In this document: positions 46,246 to 54,275 of the stretch, one piece after another
How the letters are laid out: each line of letters opens with the position of its first letter
Numbering within the stretch: the stretch's first letter is position 1
DNA from: Aquabacterium humicola
GTDB lineage: Bacteria; Pseudomonadota; Gammaproteobacteria; Burkholderiales; Burkholderiaceae_C
Direction of reading: 5' to 3'
Length of the DNA: 64,000 nucleotides
Assembly: GCF_030167915.1 (NCBI RefSeq)
Contig: NZ_JARGNB010000001.1
Coordinates: 434,001 to 498,000 of the forward strand
Program-made: the position numbers and the translations under genes
The notes under the pieces: generated by a model
Databases searched by the model: none
What the model saw: the letters and a program-made list of their open reading frames with translations, nothing else
What the model was told of the DNA's origin: nothing

Positions 46246-47003
46246 ACACTCAAGTACGCGCGCCGCACCTCGTCGTTGCGCGCCAGTTCGGCCATCGTCG
46301 CGTGGTAGCGGATCTGGCCCTTCTCCAGCACGTAGGCGCGGTCGGACACCAGCTCGGCGAAGTGCATGTTCTGCTCGGACAGCAGGATGCTGACGCCATG
46401 GCCCTTGAGCTCCAGGATCATGTGGGCCATCTGCTCGACGATGACCGGCGCGACACCTTCGCTGGGTTCGTCGAGCAGCACCAGGTAGGGGTTGCCCATC
46501 AGGGTGCGCGCGACGGTCAGCATCTGCTGCTCGCCGCCGCTCATGCGGCCGCCGGGCCGGTCGGGCATCTCGCCGAGGTTGGGGAAGAGCTTGAACAGGC
46601 GCTCCGGGGTCCAGGCGGGCGCTTCGCTGCCGTCGGCCCAGCGGCGCGGCGGCTGGCGGCCGACCTCCAGGTTTTCCATGACTGTCAGGTCGCTGAAGAT
46701 GCGGCGGTCCTCGGGCACGTAGCCCAGGCCCAGACTCGCGATCTGGTGCGGCTCGGCCTGGCTGATGTCGCGGTCCATGAACTGGATGCTGCCGCGGTGG
46801 CGGTCCAGCAGGCCCATCACCGCCTTCAAGGTGGTCGACTTGCCCGCGCCGTTGCGGCCCATCAGCGCGACGACCTCGCCGCGCTTCACCTCGAGATCGA
46901 CGTCGAACAGGATGTGCGCGGCGCCGTACCAGGCGTTCAGCGCCTTGGCACGCAGCAGGGCCGGCGCCTCCGGCGGCATCGCAGCGGGTTCGGGGTGCCT
47001 CAT
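46242..47003 (-). CDS. livF: Branched-chain-type ABC transporter ATPase LivF
   Basis: 253 residues. Walker A GRNGAGKST near residue 51, Q-loop in GYVPEDRRIFSDLTV, ABC signature MSGGEQQMLTVART and Walker B LVLLDEPSEG. Short LivF-like C-terminus (EVRRAYLSV). It energises import through the LivHM permease with LivG. It starts by 4-base overlap with livG stop. In this operon it probably serves uptake of nicotinate or a related heterocycle rather than branched-chain amino acids; that is inferred from neighbours. No substrate-binding protein gene is nearby. Confidence 0.92.
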   Translation of the reverse strand: MRHPEPAAMPPEAPALLRAKALNAWYGAAHILFDVDLEVKRGEVVALMGRNGAGKSTTLKAVMGLLDRHRGSIQFMDRDISQAEPHQIASLGLGYVPEDRRIFSDLTVMENLEVGRQPPRRWADGSEAPAWTPERLFKLFPNLGEMPDRPGGRMSGGEQQMLTVARTLMGNPYLVLLDEPSEGVAPVIVEQMAHMILELKGHGVSILLSEQNMHFAELVSDRAYVLEKGQIRYHATMAELARNDEVRRAYLSV

Positions 47004-47788
47004 CGCGCGGTCTCCGCGGCCACCGGCTTCTCGAAGGTCCTGCCGCTGCCGAAGTAGACCTCCTGCACCTTGGCATGGTCGCGGATCGCCTGCGGCGGGC
47101 CTTCGGCGATCAGCTTGCCGCGCGCCAGCACGATCAGCCGGTCGGCGTAGGCGAAGACCACGTCCATGCTGTGCTCGGTGAACAGCACGCTCAAGCCGCG
47201 GTCCTTCACCAGCTGCTTGGTCAATGCCATGAGTTCGTTGCGTTCCTTGGGCGCCATGCCGGCGGTGGGTTCATCCATCAGCAGCAGCTTGGGGTCGTTG
47301 GCCAGCGCGATGGCCAGTTCCACGCGCTTGATGTCGCCGTAGGCCAGCACGCTGCACGGGCGATCGGCCTGCGCGCGCATGCCCACCTGTTCCAGCAGGG
47401 CCAGCGCATCGTCGCGCCGATGGTCCGCTGCGCGGTGCCAGAACGAGAATACGCGGTGATCGGCCGACAGCAGCGCCAACTGCACGTTCTGCACCACGGT
47501 CATCGAACCGAAGGTCTCGGCGATCTGGAAGGTGCGGCCCACGCCCAGGCGCCAGATGCGGCGCGGCGCCAGGCCCACCAGCTCGCGGCCGGCCAGCTGG
47601 ATCGAGCCGGCATCGGCCCGCAGCTGGCCGTTGACCATGTTGAAGGTGGTGGACTTGCCCGCGCCGTTGGGGCCGATCAGCGCCAGCAGCTCGCCGGCGT
47701 GCAGCGAGAAGTTCACGTCGTCGACGGCGCGGTTGCCGCCGAAGTTCTTCGTCAGGCCGCGCACCTCGAGCAGCGGAGTCGAGGCCAT
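47000..47788 (-). CDS. livG: Branched-chain-type ABC transporter ATPase LivG
   Basis: 262 residues. Walker A GPNGAGKSTTFNM near residue 42, the long LivG insert SADHRVFSFWHRAADHRRDD, the degenerate signature LAYGDIKRVELAIAL in place of LSGGQ, and Walker B LLLMDEPTAGM. The AETFGSMTVVQNV block is the Q-loop region. Its start (47788) shares one base with the permease stop, so translation is coupled. Works with LivF and the fused permease. Confidence 0.92.
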   Translation of the reverse strand: MASTPLLEVRGLTKNFGGNRAVDDVNFSLHAGELLALIGPNGAGKSTTFNMVNGQLRADAGSIQLAGRELVGLAPRRIWRLGVGRTFQIAETFGSMTVVQNVQLALLSADHRVFSFWHRAADHRRDDALALLEQVGMRAQADRPCSVLAYGDIKRVELAIALANDPKLLLMDEPTAGMAPKERNELMALTKQLVKDRGLSVLFTEHSMDVVFAYADRLIVLARGKLIAEGPPQAIRDHAKVQEVYFGSGRTFEKPVAAETAR

Positions 47789-49668
47789 CAGGTCGCCTCC
47801 TCGCGCTGGAAGCGCTGCTTGACGAAGCCGGCCAGCCCCATCGGGAACACCAGCACCAGCAGCAGCACGATGCCGCCCAGCAGCGCACGCCAGTAGTCGG
47901 TGTTGCGCGCGACGGTGTCCTGCAGCCAGGTGAAGGTGACCGCGCCCACCAGTGGGCCGGACAGCGTCTGCAGCCCGCCCAGCAGCACCATCACCAGCCC
48001 GTCGACCGAGCGGCCGACGGCGAGCGCGTCGGGCGAGATGCTGCCCTTGGAGAATCCGAACAGCGCGCCGGCCAGGCCCGCGAAGAGCCCCGCGGCGATG
48101 AAGGCGACCCATTGAACGCGCTTGACGTCGATGCCGATCGCGTCGCTACGCAGCACCGAGTCGCGTGCGGCGCGCATCGCGAAGCCGAAGGGGGCGAACA
48201 GCATGCGGCGCAGGGCGAGCACGGCGATGACGACCAAAGTGAGCGTCAGGCCATAGTACATGCGTTTGTCGGCGAGCCATTCCGAGGGCCACACGCCGGT
48301 CAGCCCGTTGCTGCCGCCGGTGACTTCGTCCCACTGGAAGACGACGGACCAGACGATCTGCGCGAAGGCCAGCGTCAGCATCGCGAGGTAGACGCCCGAC
48401 AGGCGCACGCAGAACCAGCCGAAGAGCAGCGCGCCCGCCGCGGCGGCCAGCGGCGCGGCGATCAGCGCCACCTCCATCGGCAGGTGCAGCGAGCGCACCA
48501 GCAGTGCCGCGCCGTACGCGCCGAGGCCGAAGTAGGCCGCATGGCCGAAGGAATGCATGCCCGCCGGGCCCATGATGAAGTGCAGGCTGGCGGCGAAGAG
48601 CGCGGCGGTGAGCAGGTCGATCGCCAGCACGGTGAGGTAGGGCGAGCCGCTGGTGACCAGCGGCAGCAGCACCAGCGCGGCCAGCAGCGCCGCGCCGGCG
48701 ATCTTGAGGCCCTTGCCGGCCGGGTGCAGCGGCGCTTCGATCGGCCCGGCATGGCGGCTCGGCGCCTGCGGGCGACCCAGCAGGCCCCAGGGCCGCACGA
48801 CCAGCACGACCGCCATCACGAGGAATTCGGCCACCAGCGTCAGCTTCGAGAAGTTGAAGGTCAGGCCGAACAGTTCCACGTTGCCGAGGCCGACGCACAT
48901 CGCGTTGATCTCGGCGATCAACAACGCGGCGACGTAGGCGCCGGGGATCGAGCCCATGCCGCCGACCACGACGACCACGAACGCGTTGCCGATCGTCACC
49001 AGGTCCAGCCCCAGGTTGGCTGGCTCCCGCGGCAACTGCAGCGCACCGCCCAGCCCCGCGAGCAGCGCGCCGAGCGTGAACACGCCGGTGAACAGCCACG
49101 CCTGGTTGACGCCCAGCGCGCTGACCATCTCGCGGTCCTGCGTGGCGGCGCGCACGAGGGTGCCGAAGCGCGTGCGTGTCAGCAGCAGCCACATCAGGCC
49201 GAGCACGATCGGGCCGACGGCGATCAGCAGCAGGTCGTAGCTCGGGAAGCGCCGGCCCAGGATCTCGACCGAGCCGGTGAAGCCGGGGGCGCGCGGGCCG
49301 AGCAGGTCTTCCGGCCCCCACAGCCACAGCGCGGCATCCTTGATCACCAGCACCAGCGCGAAGGTGGCCAGCAGCTGGAAGAGCTCGGGCGCGCGGTAGA
49401 TGCGGCGCAGCAGCAGCACCTCCACCAGCGCGCCGAGCACGCCGACCCCGATCGCCGCCAGCGCCAGGCCGGGCCAGAACCAGCCGGGGCCGAGCTTGTC
49501 GACGATCGCGTAGGCGACGTAGATGCCCAGCATGAAGAACGAGCCGTGCGCGAAGTTGACGATGCGCGTCACGCCGAAGATCAGCGACAGCCCCGCGGCG
49601 ACGAGGAACAGCGACGACGCGCCGGCCAGGCCGTTGAGCAGTTGGACGACGAAGCCGGACAGGTCCAT
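47788..49668 (-). CDS. livHM: Fused LivH-LivM permease of the ABC importer
   Basis: 626 residues. The N-terminal half (about 1-295) is LivH-like: SLIFGVTRIVNFAHGSFFML near the start and FVVVVVGGMGSIPGAYVAALLIAE later. The C-terminal half (about 320-610) is LivM-like: FIMGPAGMHSFGHAAYFGLGAYG, RLSGVYLAMLTLAFAQIVW, then LGGLQTLSGPLVGA. About seventeen transmembrane helices. In most bacteria the two permeases are separate genes; the fusion is in one uninterrupted frame. It forms the membrane pore with LivG and LivF. Confidence 0.9.
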   Translation of the reverse strand: MDLSGFVVQLLNGLAGASSLFLVAAGLSLIFGVTRIVNFAHGSFFMLGIYVAYAIVDKLGPGWFWPGLALAAIGVGVLGALVEVLLLRRIYRAPELFQLLATFALVLVIKDAALWLWGPEDLLGPRAPGFTGSVEILGRRFPSYDLLLIAVGPIVLGLMWLLLTRTRFGTLVRAATQDREMVSALGVNQAWLFTGVFTLGALLAGLGGALQLPREPANLGLDLVTIGNAFVVVVVGGMGSIPGAYVAALLIAEINAMCVGLGNVELFGLTFNFSKLTLVAEFLVMAVVLVVRPWGLLGRPQAPSRHAGPIEAPLHPAGKGLKIAGAALLAALVLLPLVTSGSPYLTVLAIDLLTAALFAASLHFIMGPAGMHSFGHAAYFGLGAYGAALLVRSLHLPMEVALIAAPLAAAAGALLFGWFCVRLSGVYLAMLTLAFAQIVWSVVFQWDEVTGGSNGLTGVWPSEWLADKRMYYGLTLTLVVIAVLALRRMLFAPFGFAMRAARDSVLRSDAIGIDVKRVQWVAFIAAGLFAGLAGALFGFSKGSISPDALAVGRSVDGLVMVLLGGLQTLSGPLVGAVTFTWLQDTVARNTDYWRALLGGIVLLLVLVFPMGLAGFVKQRFQREEAT

Positions 49669-49671
49669 GGG

Positions 49672-50256
49672 TCAGCGCAGCCCGTCTTCGCCCTTGATTT
49701 CCGAGGCCTGCAGGCCGCCCACCCGCGGCAGCGGCCGCCCGCTGGCGGTCACCGCCACCGCGACGACGATCTCGTTCGCCCGCGGCGCATCGGCCACGCG
49801 GGCCTCGATCGCATCGAAGTGGCTGCGCACGAAAGCCGCGTCCTTGTGGCCCAGCGGCACGTCGATCGCGGTGCCCAGCGTGCCGATCTTCTTGGCCGAC
49901 GGCACCAGCGCGGCGCCTTTCTCGACCGCCTTGCGCAGCGGCGCGCCGAGCTTCGGATGCAGGATCGCCGCGGCATGCTCCAGCTCGCCGGCCTCGCCGA
50001 CGATCGCCGCCTTGCCGTAGCTCTGCGCTTCGGCGGGCGCGATGCCCAGCGCTCGCACGCACTTCTCGCCGAGCAGGCCGCCCAGCTCCTCGCCGATGCC
50101 GATCAGCTCGTCCAGGTTCTCCACGTACTTTCCGGCACAGGGATTGGCGATCACCGCGATCGCGACGGCGCGGCGCGTGGGTGGATCGACCGGGCGGCCC
50201 ATCTCGATGCGGGTCTCGTCGACCTGCACGATCAGCTTGCGGATGTTGGCAGTCAT
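49672..50256 (-). CDS. Amino acid synthesis family protein (PF06684-like), paralogue 2
   Basis: 194 residues. It shows the family blocks KLIVQVDETRIEMGRPVDPP, then IANPCAGKYVENLDEL, GYGKAAIVGEAGELEHAAA-like sequence (SYGKAAIVGEAGELEH), and IDVPLGHKDAAFVRSHFDA. The biochemical function of this family is not established; despite its name, a catabolic role is likely here because it sits between the 6-hydroxynicotinate reductase and the transporter in one operon. It is about 40% similar by eye to the neighbouring 213-residue paralogue. Three bases separate it from the permease start. Confidence 0.8.
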   Translation of the reverse strand: MTANIRKLIVQVDETRIEMGRPVDPPTRRAVAIAVIANPCAGKYVENLDELIGIGEELGGLLGEKCVRALGIAPAEAQSYGKAAIVGEAGELEHAAAILHPKLGAPLRKAVEKGAALVPSAKKIGTLGTAIDVPLGHKDAAFVRSHFDAIEARVADAPRANEIVVAVAVTASGRPLPRVGGLQASEIKGEDGLR

Positions 50257-50276
50257 TCGGGTGTCCTCGGGGATGG

Positions 50277-50918
50277 TCAGCGCAGTCCGTTCCACTGGGT
50301 GATCTCGGAAGCCTTCAGCCCGCCGACGCGGCTGTGCACGCGCGGCCCGGTGCTCATCACCAGGATGAAGACGATCTCGTCGGCGGCCGGTGCGCCGGGC
50401 ACGCGCACCTCGATGGCGTCGAAATGGCTGCGCACGTAGCTGGCGTTGATGTGGGTCAGCGGCACGTCCAGTGCGGCGCCGGGCGGGCCGACCTTCTTGG
50501 TCGACGGCACGATGGCCAGCGCATTGCCGGGTTGTCCTGACTTCTCTTCGGGCTTGCCGGCCACATAGGCCGCCCGGTCACCCTTCCAGCCCAGCAGCTC
50601 GCGCATCGCGTAGCCGCCGGGCACGTGCCACAGCGCGCCGTGTTCCAGCTCGCCGCCGGCGCCGACGATCGCACCCTTGCCATAACCTTCGATGCGCTCG
50701 GCCGGCACGTCCATCGCGGCCAGCAGGCGCTGCGCCATGTCGATGCCCACCGGCTGCAGCGCATCCATCATCGGCAGGATCTGCGGTTCGTAGCGGCCGG
50801 CGAAGGGGTTCGTCAGCACCGCGGCGATCGCGCCGCGCTTCAGCGGCGTGGCGGCCGGCGGGCCGAATTCATGGTGGATGTCCTCGACCTGCGTCAGGAC
50901 GCGGCGGATCTGGATCAT
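50277..50918 (-). CDS. Amino acid synthesis family protein (PF06684-like), paralogue 1
   Basis: 213 residues, same family and layout as the next gene: RRVLTQVEDIHHEFGPPAA, VLTNPFAGRYEPQILPM, EGYGKGAIVGAGGELEHGA and DVPLTHINASYVRSHFDAIE. A roughly 25-residue insert (AMRELLGWKGDRAAYVAGKP) distinguishes it from paralogue 2, so the pair may form a heteromer. The start overlaps the UPF0280 stop by 4 bases (ATGA). Function unknown; the context suggests ring-opening or downstream steps of N-heterocycle breakdown. Confidence 0.8.
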   Translation of the reverse strand: MIQIRRVLTQVEDIHHEFGPPAATPLKRGAIAAVLTNPFAGRYEPQILPMMDALQPVGIDMAQRLLAAMDVPAERIEGYGKGAIVGAGGELEHGALWHVPGGYAMRELLGWKGDRAAYVAGKPEEKSGQPGNALAIVPSTKKVGPPGAALDVPLTHINASYVRSHFDAIEVRVPGAPAADEIVFILVMSTGPRVHSRVGGLKASEITQWNGLR

Positions 50919-51820
50919 GTCGGCGTGCTTTCCGCGGCGATGGCGGGCTGGGGTTCGGGAGGGTGGACCGGCTCGACGCGCGCGAGGCGGCTCTGGCAGA
51001 CCAACGCGGCCGACCAGATCAGGGCGCGCGACTGCAGCGCGCGTGCGCACTTCGCGCCGGCGCGCAGCGCATCCAGCACCTGGGCATGCGCGAGCGGCGG
51101 CACGTCGACGGTGACCGGGATGTCGCCCAGGTCGCTGTCGTCCTTCAGCGTGTTCGCGGGGCGGCGCACGATGCGGGGGTCGTCGCTGTTCACCGCGTTG
51201 GCGATCATCGTCGCCGCCGCGTCCGCTTCGGCCGCCGTGCGCGCGAGCACCGTCACGCTGTCGGCGATGCCTAGCGAGAAGCTGCGGCCGCGCCAGCCGC
51301 TGGTGGCGATGCCGCGCACCGGCATCGCGGCGGTGATCGCGAAACGGCCGTCGAGCGCCAGGCCCCCGTGCCCTTCCAGCAGCTGCCGCGCATCGAGCTT
51401 CGCGATGTCGGCGAACAGGCCCACGCGCAGCGATTCCCCGGGCGCCAGGTGCAAGGCGATGTCGCCGCCGTTGTTCACCCACGCGCGGCGGATGCCCGGC
51501 TGGCGGTAGAAGCCGATCAGTTCCTGTGCCACCGCGCCGGCCACAGCGGCCATCGGCGTGATGAAGGCCTCATGGTGCGGCCGGCAGGCCAGCCACATGC
51601 GGCGCGCGATGTCGCCGCGCAGCGGGCAGGGCCCGCGCACCGGGCGCTTCAGCAGCGGCAGCTCGGCCACCAGTTCGTCGAGGATGGTCTCGAAGCGCCG
51701 CCACGCCGCTTCGTGCGCGGCTTCGACGGCGTCGTGCTCGCCGTCGGCGCCGATCAGCACGTCGATCGGGCCGTGCTGGAAGTGACGGCCGTCGCGCCAT
51801 TGGGTGCGGATCGCGGGCAT
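50915..51820 (-). CDS. UPF0280 family (ApbE-like fold) protein
   Basis: 301 residues. Family blocks seen are GPIDVLIGADGEHDAVEAAH near residue 17, the NNGGDIALHL core near 115 and SDSVTVLARTA-like sequence (ADSVTVLARTAAEADAAATM). The fold is related to the flavin transferase ApbE, but the flavinylation residues are not clearly kept. Function unknown. It follows the reductase gene by 9 bases and overlaps the next gene by 4, so it belongs to the same operon; a role in reductase maturation or flavin attachment is a plausible guess. Confidence 0.78.
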   Translation of the reverse strand: MPAIRTQWRDGRHFQHGPIDVLIGADGEHDAVEAAHEAAWRRFETILDELVAELPLLKRPVRGPCPLRGDIARRMWLACRPHHEAFITPMAAVAGAVAQELIGFYRQPGIRRAWVNNGGDIALHLAPGESLRVGLFADIAKLDARQLLEGHGGLALDGRFAITAAMPVRGIATSGWRGRSFSLGIADSVTVLARTAAEADAAATMIANAVNSDDPRIVRRPANTLKDDSDLGDIPVTVDVPPLAHAQVLDALRAGAKCARALQSRALIWSAALVCQSRLARVEPVHPPEPQPAIAAESTPT

Positions 51821-51829
51821 GCGGGCGTC

Positions 51830-53458
51830 CTAACCGAGCATCGGACCGTGGCCCAGCGGCCACGGGTTGTTCGTCGAACCGACCGCCCAGCGCCGCGCGG
51901 TCGGTGCGCCGTCGTTGTGCCAGGCACCGGTCTTCAGCACCTGCGCCAGCGGCCGCACATGGTCGAGGTGGCCGCCGAGCGCGGCGTAGTCCTCGAGCCG
52001 CATGCTGAACTCGATCGGCGCGACGATGGCCGGCGTCGGCACGGTGCCGAAGCTGTGCTCGGGCATGCGCAGCACGTCGGCCATCACGGTGATGCCGCCG
52101 CCCGGCCACACGTAGGCCGGCGCGCCGCCGCAGGTGACGTTGACCAGCGCGTTCTTGATCGAGCGTGTGAGGCGAACCGGGTTGTCGGTGACACCGGCGC
52201 GCAGGCTGCCGCCGGCACCCCCGAGGAACAGCACGGAGCACAGCGAAGGCTCGCAGTTCTCGCCGATGCGCTCGACGACCGCGCGCACCGGGGCCGGCAT
52301 GTCCTGCTCCACCGGCCGCAGCTGTTCGTCGAGCACGTACCACGCGGCATGTTCGCCGGTGGTCGAGGTCATCAGGAGGCGCAGGCCCGGCCACGCGAGC
52401 TCGGGGTCCCAGCCCTCGACGATGGCCAGCGGCTCGGTCAGGTCGGTGCCGCCCCAGCCGGTGCCGGGGTTCGCCACCTGGAACCAGCGCCCCGGCGTGG
52501 ACTTGCGTCCGCGCATCTTCACGCCCGAGCGCCGCATGTCGAGGCAGCGGCCGGCCTGGTGCTCGGTCAGCACGCCGGTGATGTGGTCGTCGACGACGAT
52601 CACCTCGTCGGCCTGGCCGTAGAGCTGCTTCGCGAAGATGCCGATCGTCGCCGAGCCGCAGCCGACGCGCATGCGCTGTTCCTCGACGCCGTTGACGATC
52701 GGCGCGCGGCCGGCCTGCACGATGACCTGCGAGCCGCCGTCGATGTGCAGTTCCACCGCGCCGCGGTTGCCGAGCGTCTCCATCACCTCCAGCGTGACGC
52801 GGCCTTCCTTCTTGCTGCCGCCGGTCAGGTGGTGCACGCCGCCGAGCGACAGCATCTGCGAGCCGTATTCCATCGTCGTGACATGGCCCACGACCTCGCC
52901 CTTGCAGCGCACGTTGGCCTGCTCGGGGCCGAGGAAGCGGTCGGTGTCGATCTTCAGCTTGAAGCTGCAGTAGCTGAAGATGCCTTCGGTGACGACGGTC
53001 ACCACGTCGACGCCGTTCACCTGCGAGCCGACGATGAAGGGCGCGGGCTTGTAGTCGGGATAGGTGGTGGACGAACCGACGCCGGTGACGAAGACCTCGT
53101 TGGCATGCAGCAGGTCGCCGTTCCAGTCGGCGCTGTCGTTCGGCGCCGGCGCCCCGGCCGCGGCGTCGGCCGGCGGCTGCACGCGGCCTTCGAAGGCGAC
53201 CAGCGGCACCGCGCCGGCCTCGACCGTGCGGCGCAGCAGCAGCACCGGGTCGACGCGGATCAGCGTGCCCTCGTGGTTCGCATAGCGGTCGCAGGCGCCG
53301 CTCTTGCCTTCGCTGATCTGGCACAGCACCGGGCAGGCGTTGCACTCGATCTTGTCGCCGGCCATGCGCTCGTTGCGCGGCCGCGAGCGCTCGAGCACCT
53401 GCGGCGCGGCCGGCATGTCCAGTGCTGGCAAACCATCGGTCTTGCTGTGCTCCGTCAT
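51830..53458 (-). CDS. hnr: 6-hydroxynicotinate reductase homologue (iron-sulfur flavoprotein)
   Basis: 542 residues. An N-terminal cysteine cluster C-x2-C-x3-C-x9-C (IECNACPVLCQISEGKSGAC, near residues 38-57) probably binds a [4Fe-4S] cluster. Long glycine-rich blocks follow: VTEGIFSYCSFKLKIDTDRF, VVGHVTTMEYGSQMLSLGGV, MRVGCGSATIGIFAKQLYG, and a terminal GSTNNPWPLGHGPM. Predicted reaction: two-electron reduction of 6-hydroxynicotinate to 1,4,5,6-tetrahydro-6-oxonicotinate, as in the nicotinate fermentation of Eubacterium barkeri and in Azorhizobium. It is the first gene of a leftward operon and is divergent from the TetR/enamidase pair. Assignment rests on family recognition and on co-location with an enamidase homologue. 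Confidence 0.82.
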   Translation of the reverse strand: MTEHSKTDGLPALDMPAAPQVLERSRPRNERMAGDKIECNACPVLCQISEGKSGACDRYANHEGTLIRVDPVLLLRRTVEAGAVPLVAFEGRVQPPADAAAGAPAPNDSADWNGDLLHANEVFVTGVGSSTTYPDYKPAPFIVGSQVNGVDVVTVVTEGIFSYCSFKLKIDTDRFLGPEQANVRCKGEVVGHVTTMEYGSQMLSLGGVHHLTGGSKKEGRVTLEVMETLGNRGAVELHIDGGSQVIVQAGRAPIVNGVEEQRMRVGCGSATIGIFAKQLYGQADEVIVVDDHITGVLTEHQAGRCLDMRRSGVKMRGRKSTPGRWFQVANPGTGWGGTDLTEPLAIVEGWDPELAWPGLRLLMTSTTGEHAAWYVLDEQLRPVEQDMPAPVRAVVERIGENCEPSLCSVLFLGGAGGSLRAGVTDNPVRLTRSIKNALVNVTCGGAPAYVWPGGGITVMADVLRMPEHSFGTVPTPAIVAPIEFSMRLEDYAALGGHLDHVRPLAQVLKTGAWHNDGAPTARRWAVGSTNNPWPLGHGPMLG

Positions 53459-53494
53459 CGGGATCTTCCGCGCTTGTCGGGCTCGATGGGTTCA

Positions 53495-53512
53495 ATGTAG
53501 CATTCACTACAT
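53495..53512. promoter_or_regulatory. Candidate operator controlling both arms of the catabolic cluster
   Basis: ATGTAG-CATTCA-CTACAT, with imperfect extension by TTCA/TGAA outside, lies in the 91-base intergenic region between the divergent hnr (53458) and TetR (53550) starts. It is A/T-rich in a GC-rich genome and is a good TetR-type operator candidate. Confidence 0.5.
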
Positions 53513-53549
53513 GAACTGAGAAATCGGGCCGAACCCGACTCGTCGAAAA

Positions 53550-54275
53550 ATGCAGTCCGGAGACAACAGCAGCGCGGTGATCGAACGCAAGCCCGGCGTG
53601 CGCGAGCTGGCCGCGCAGGCCACGCGCGACGGCATCCTGCGCGCGGCGATCAAGGTGTTCGCGAAGCACGGTTTCGCCGGCGGCCGCATCGAGCAGATCA
53701 GCAAGGCCGCGAAGTCCTACGACCGCATGATCTACTACTACTTCGGCAGCAAGGAGGCGCTGTACATCGCCGTGCTGGAGGAGATCTACCGGCGCTTCAA
53801 CGAGGCCGAGTCCGAACTGCAGCTCGACCACCTGCCGCCGCCGGAGGCGCTGCGCGCGGTGATCCGCTTCATGTGGTCCTATTACCTGAAGCACCCGGAG
53901 TTCATCACGCTGCTGAACACCGAGAACCTGCACCGCGGCAAGCACATCGCGAAGTCGCCGACCGCGCGCGAATACTCGTCGCCGGCCGTCGGCGTGCTGG
54001 ACCATGTGCTGAAGCAGGGCGCCGCGCAAGGCCTGTTCCGCGCCGACCTGTCCGCGCGCGACCTGTACCTGACGATCGCCGCGCTGTGCTACTTCTACCT
54101 GTCGAACCGCTTCACGCTGTCGGCCTTCCTGGGCGAAGACCTGGAAGCGCCGGAAGCGCTCGCGCAGTGGCAGGCCCATGTCATCGAGACCGTCGAACGC
54201 AGCGTCGTGCGGAACCACGGCGATGCTGCAAACGTGCCGAGTCCGGCCAGCAAGAGGAACCATCACCATGGCTGA
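53550..54275 (+). CDS. TetR-family regulator of the N-heterocycle cluster
   Basis: 241 residues. An N-terminal extension of about 25 residues precedes the TetR helix-turn-helix (RDGILRAAIKVFAKHGFAGG, then YYYFGSKEALYIAVLEEIY). The C-terminal ligand domain includes TENLHRGKHIAKSPTAREYS, as in TetR proteins that sense heterocyclic or aromatic compounds. It overlaps the enamidase start by 8 bases (54268-54275), so they are co-expressed and the regulator is probably autoregulated. It is likely to repress the divergent hnr operon in the absence of the pathway substrate or intermediate. Confidence 0.88.
   Translation: MQSGDNSSAVIERKPGVRELAAQATRDGILRAAIKVFAKHGFAGGRIEQISKAAKSYDRMIYYYFGSKEALYIAVLEEIYRRFNEAESELQLDHLPPPEALRAVIRFMWSYYLKHPEFITLLNTENLHRGKHIAKSPTAREYSSPAVGVLDHVLKQGAAQGLFRADLSARDLYLTIAALCYFYLSNRFTLSAFLGEDLEAPEALAQWQAHVIETVERSVVRNHGDAANVPSPASKRNHHHG

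Noticed and set aside
54178-54267. Longer start for the enamidase gene
   Set aside because: The extra 30 residues overlap the TetR gene and are unlike the family; the ATG at 54268 has a good ribosome-binding site.
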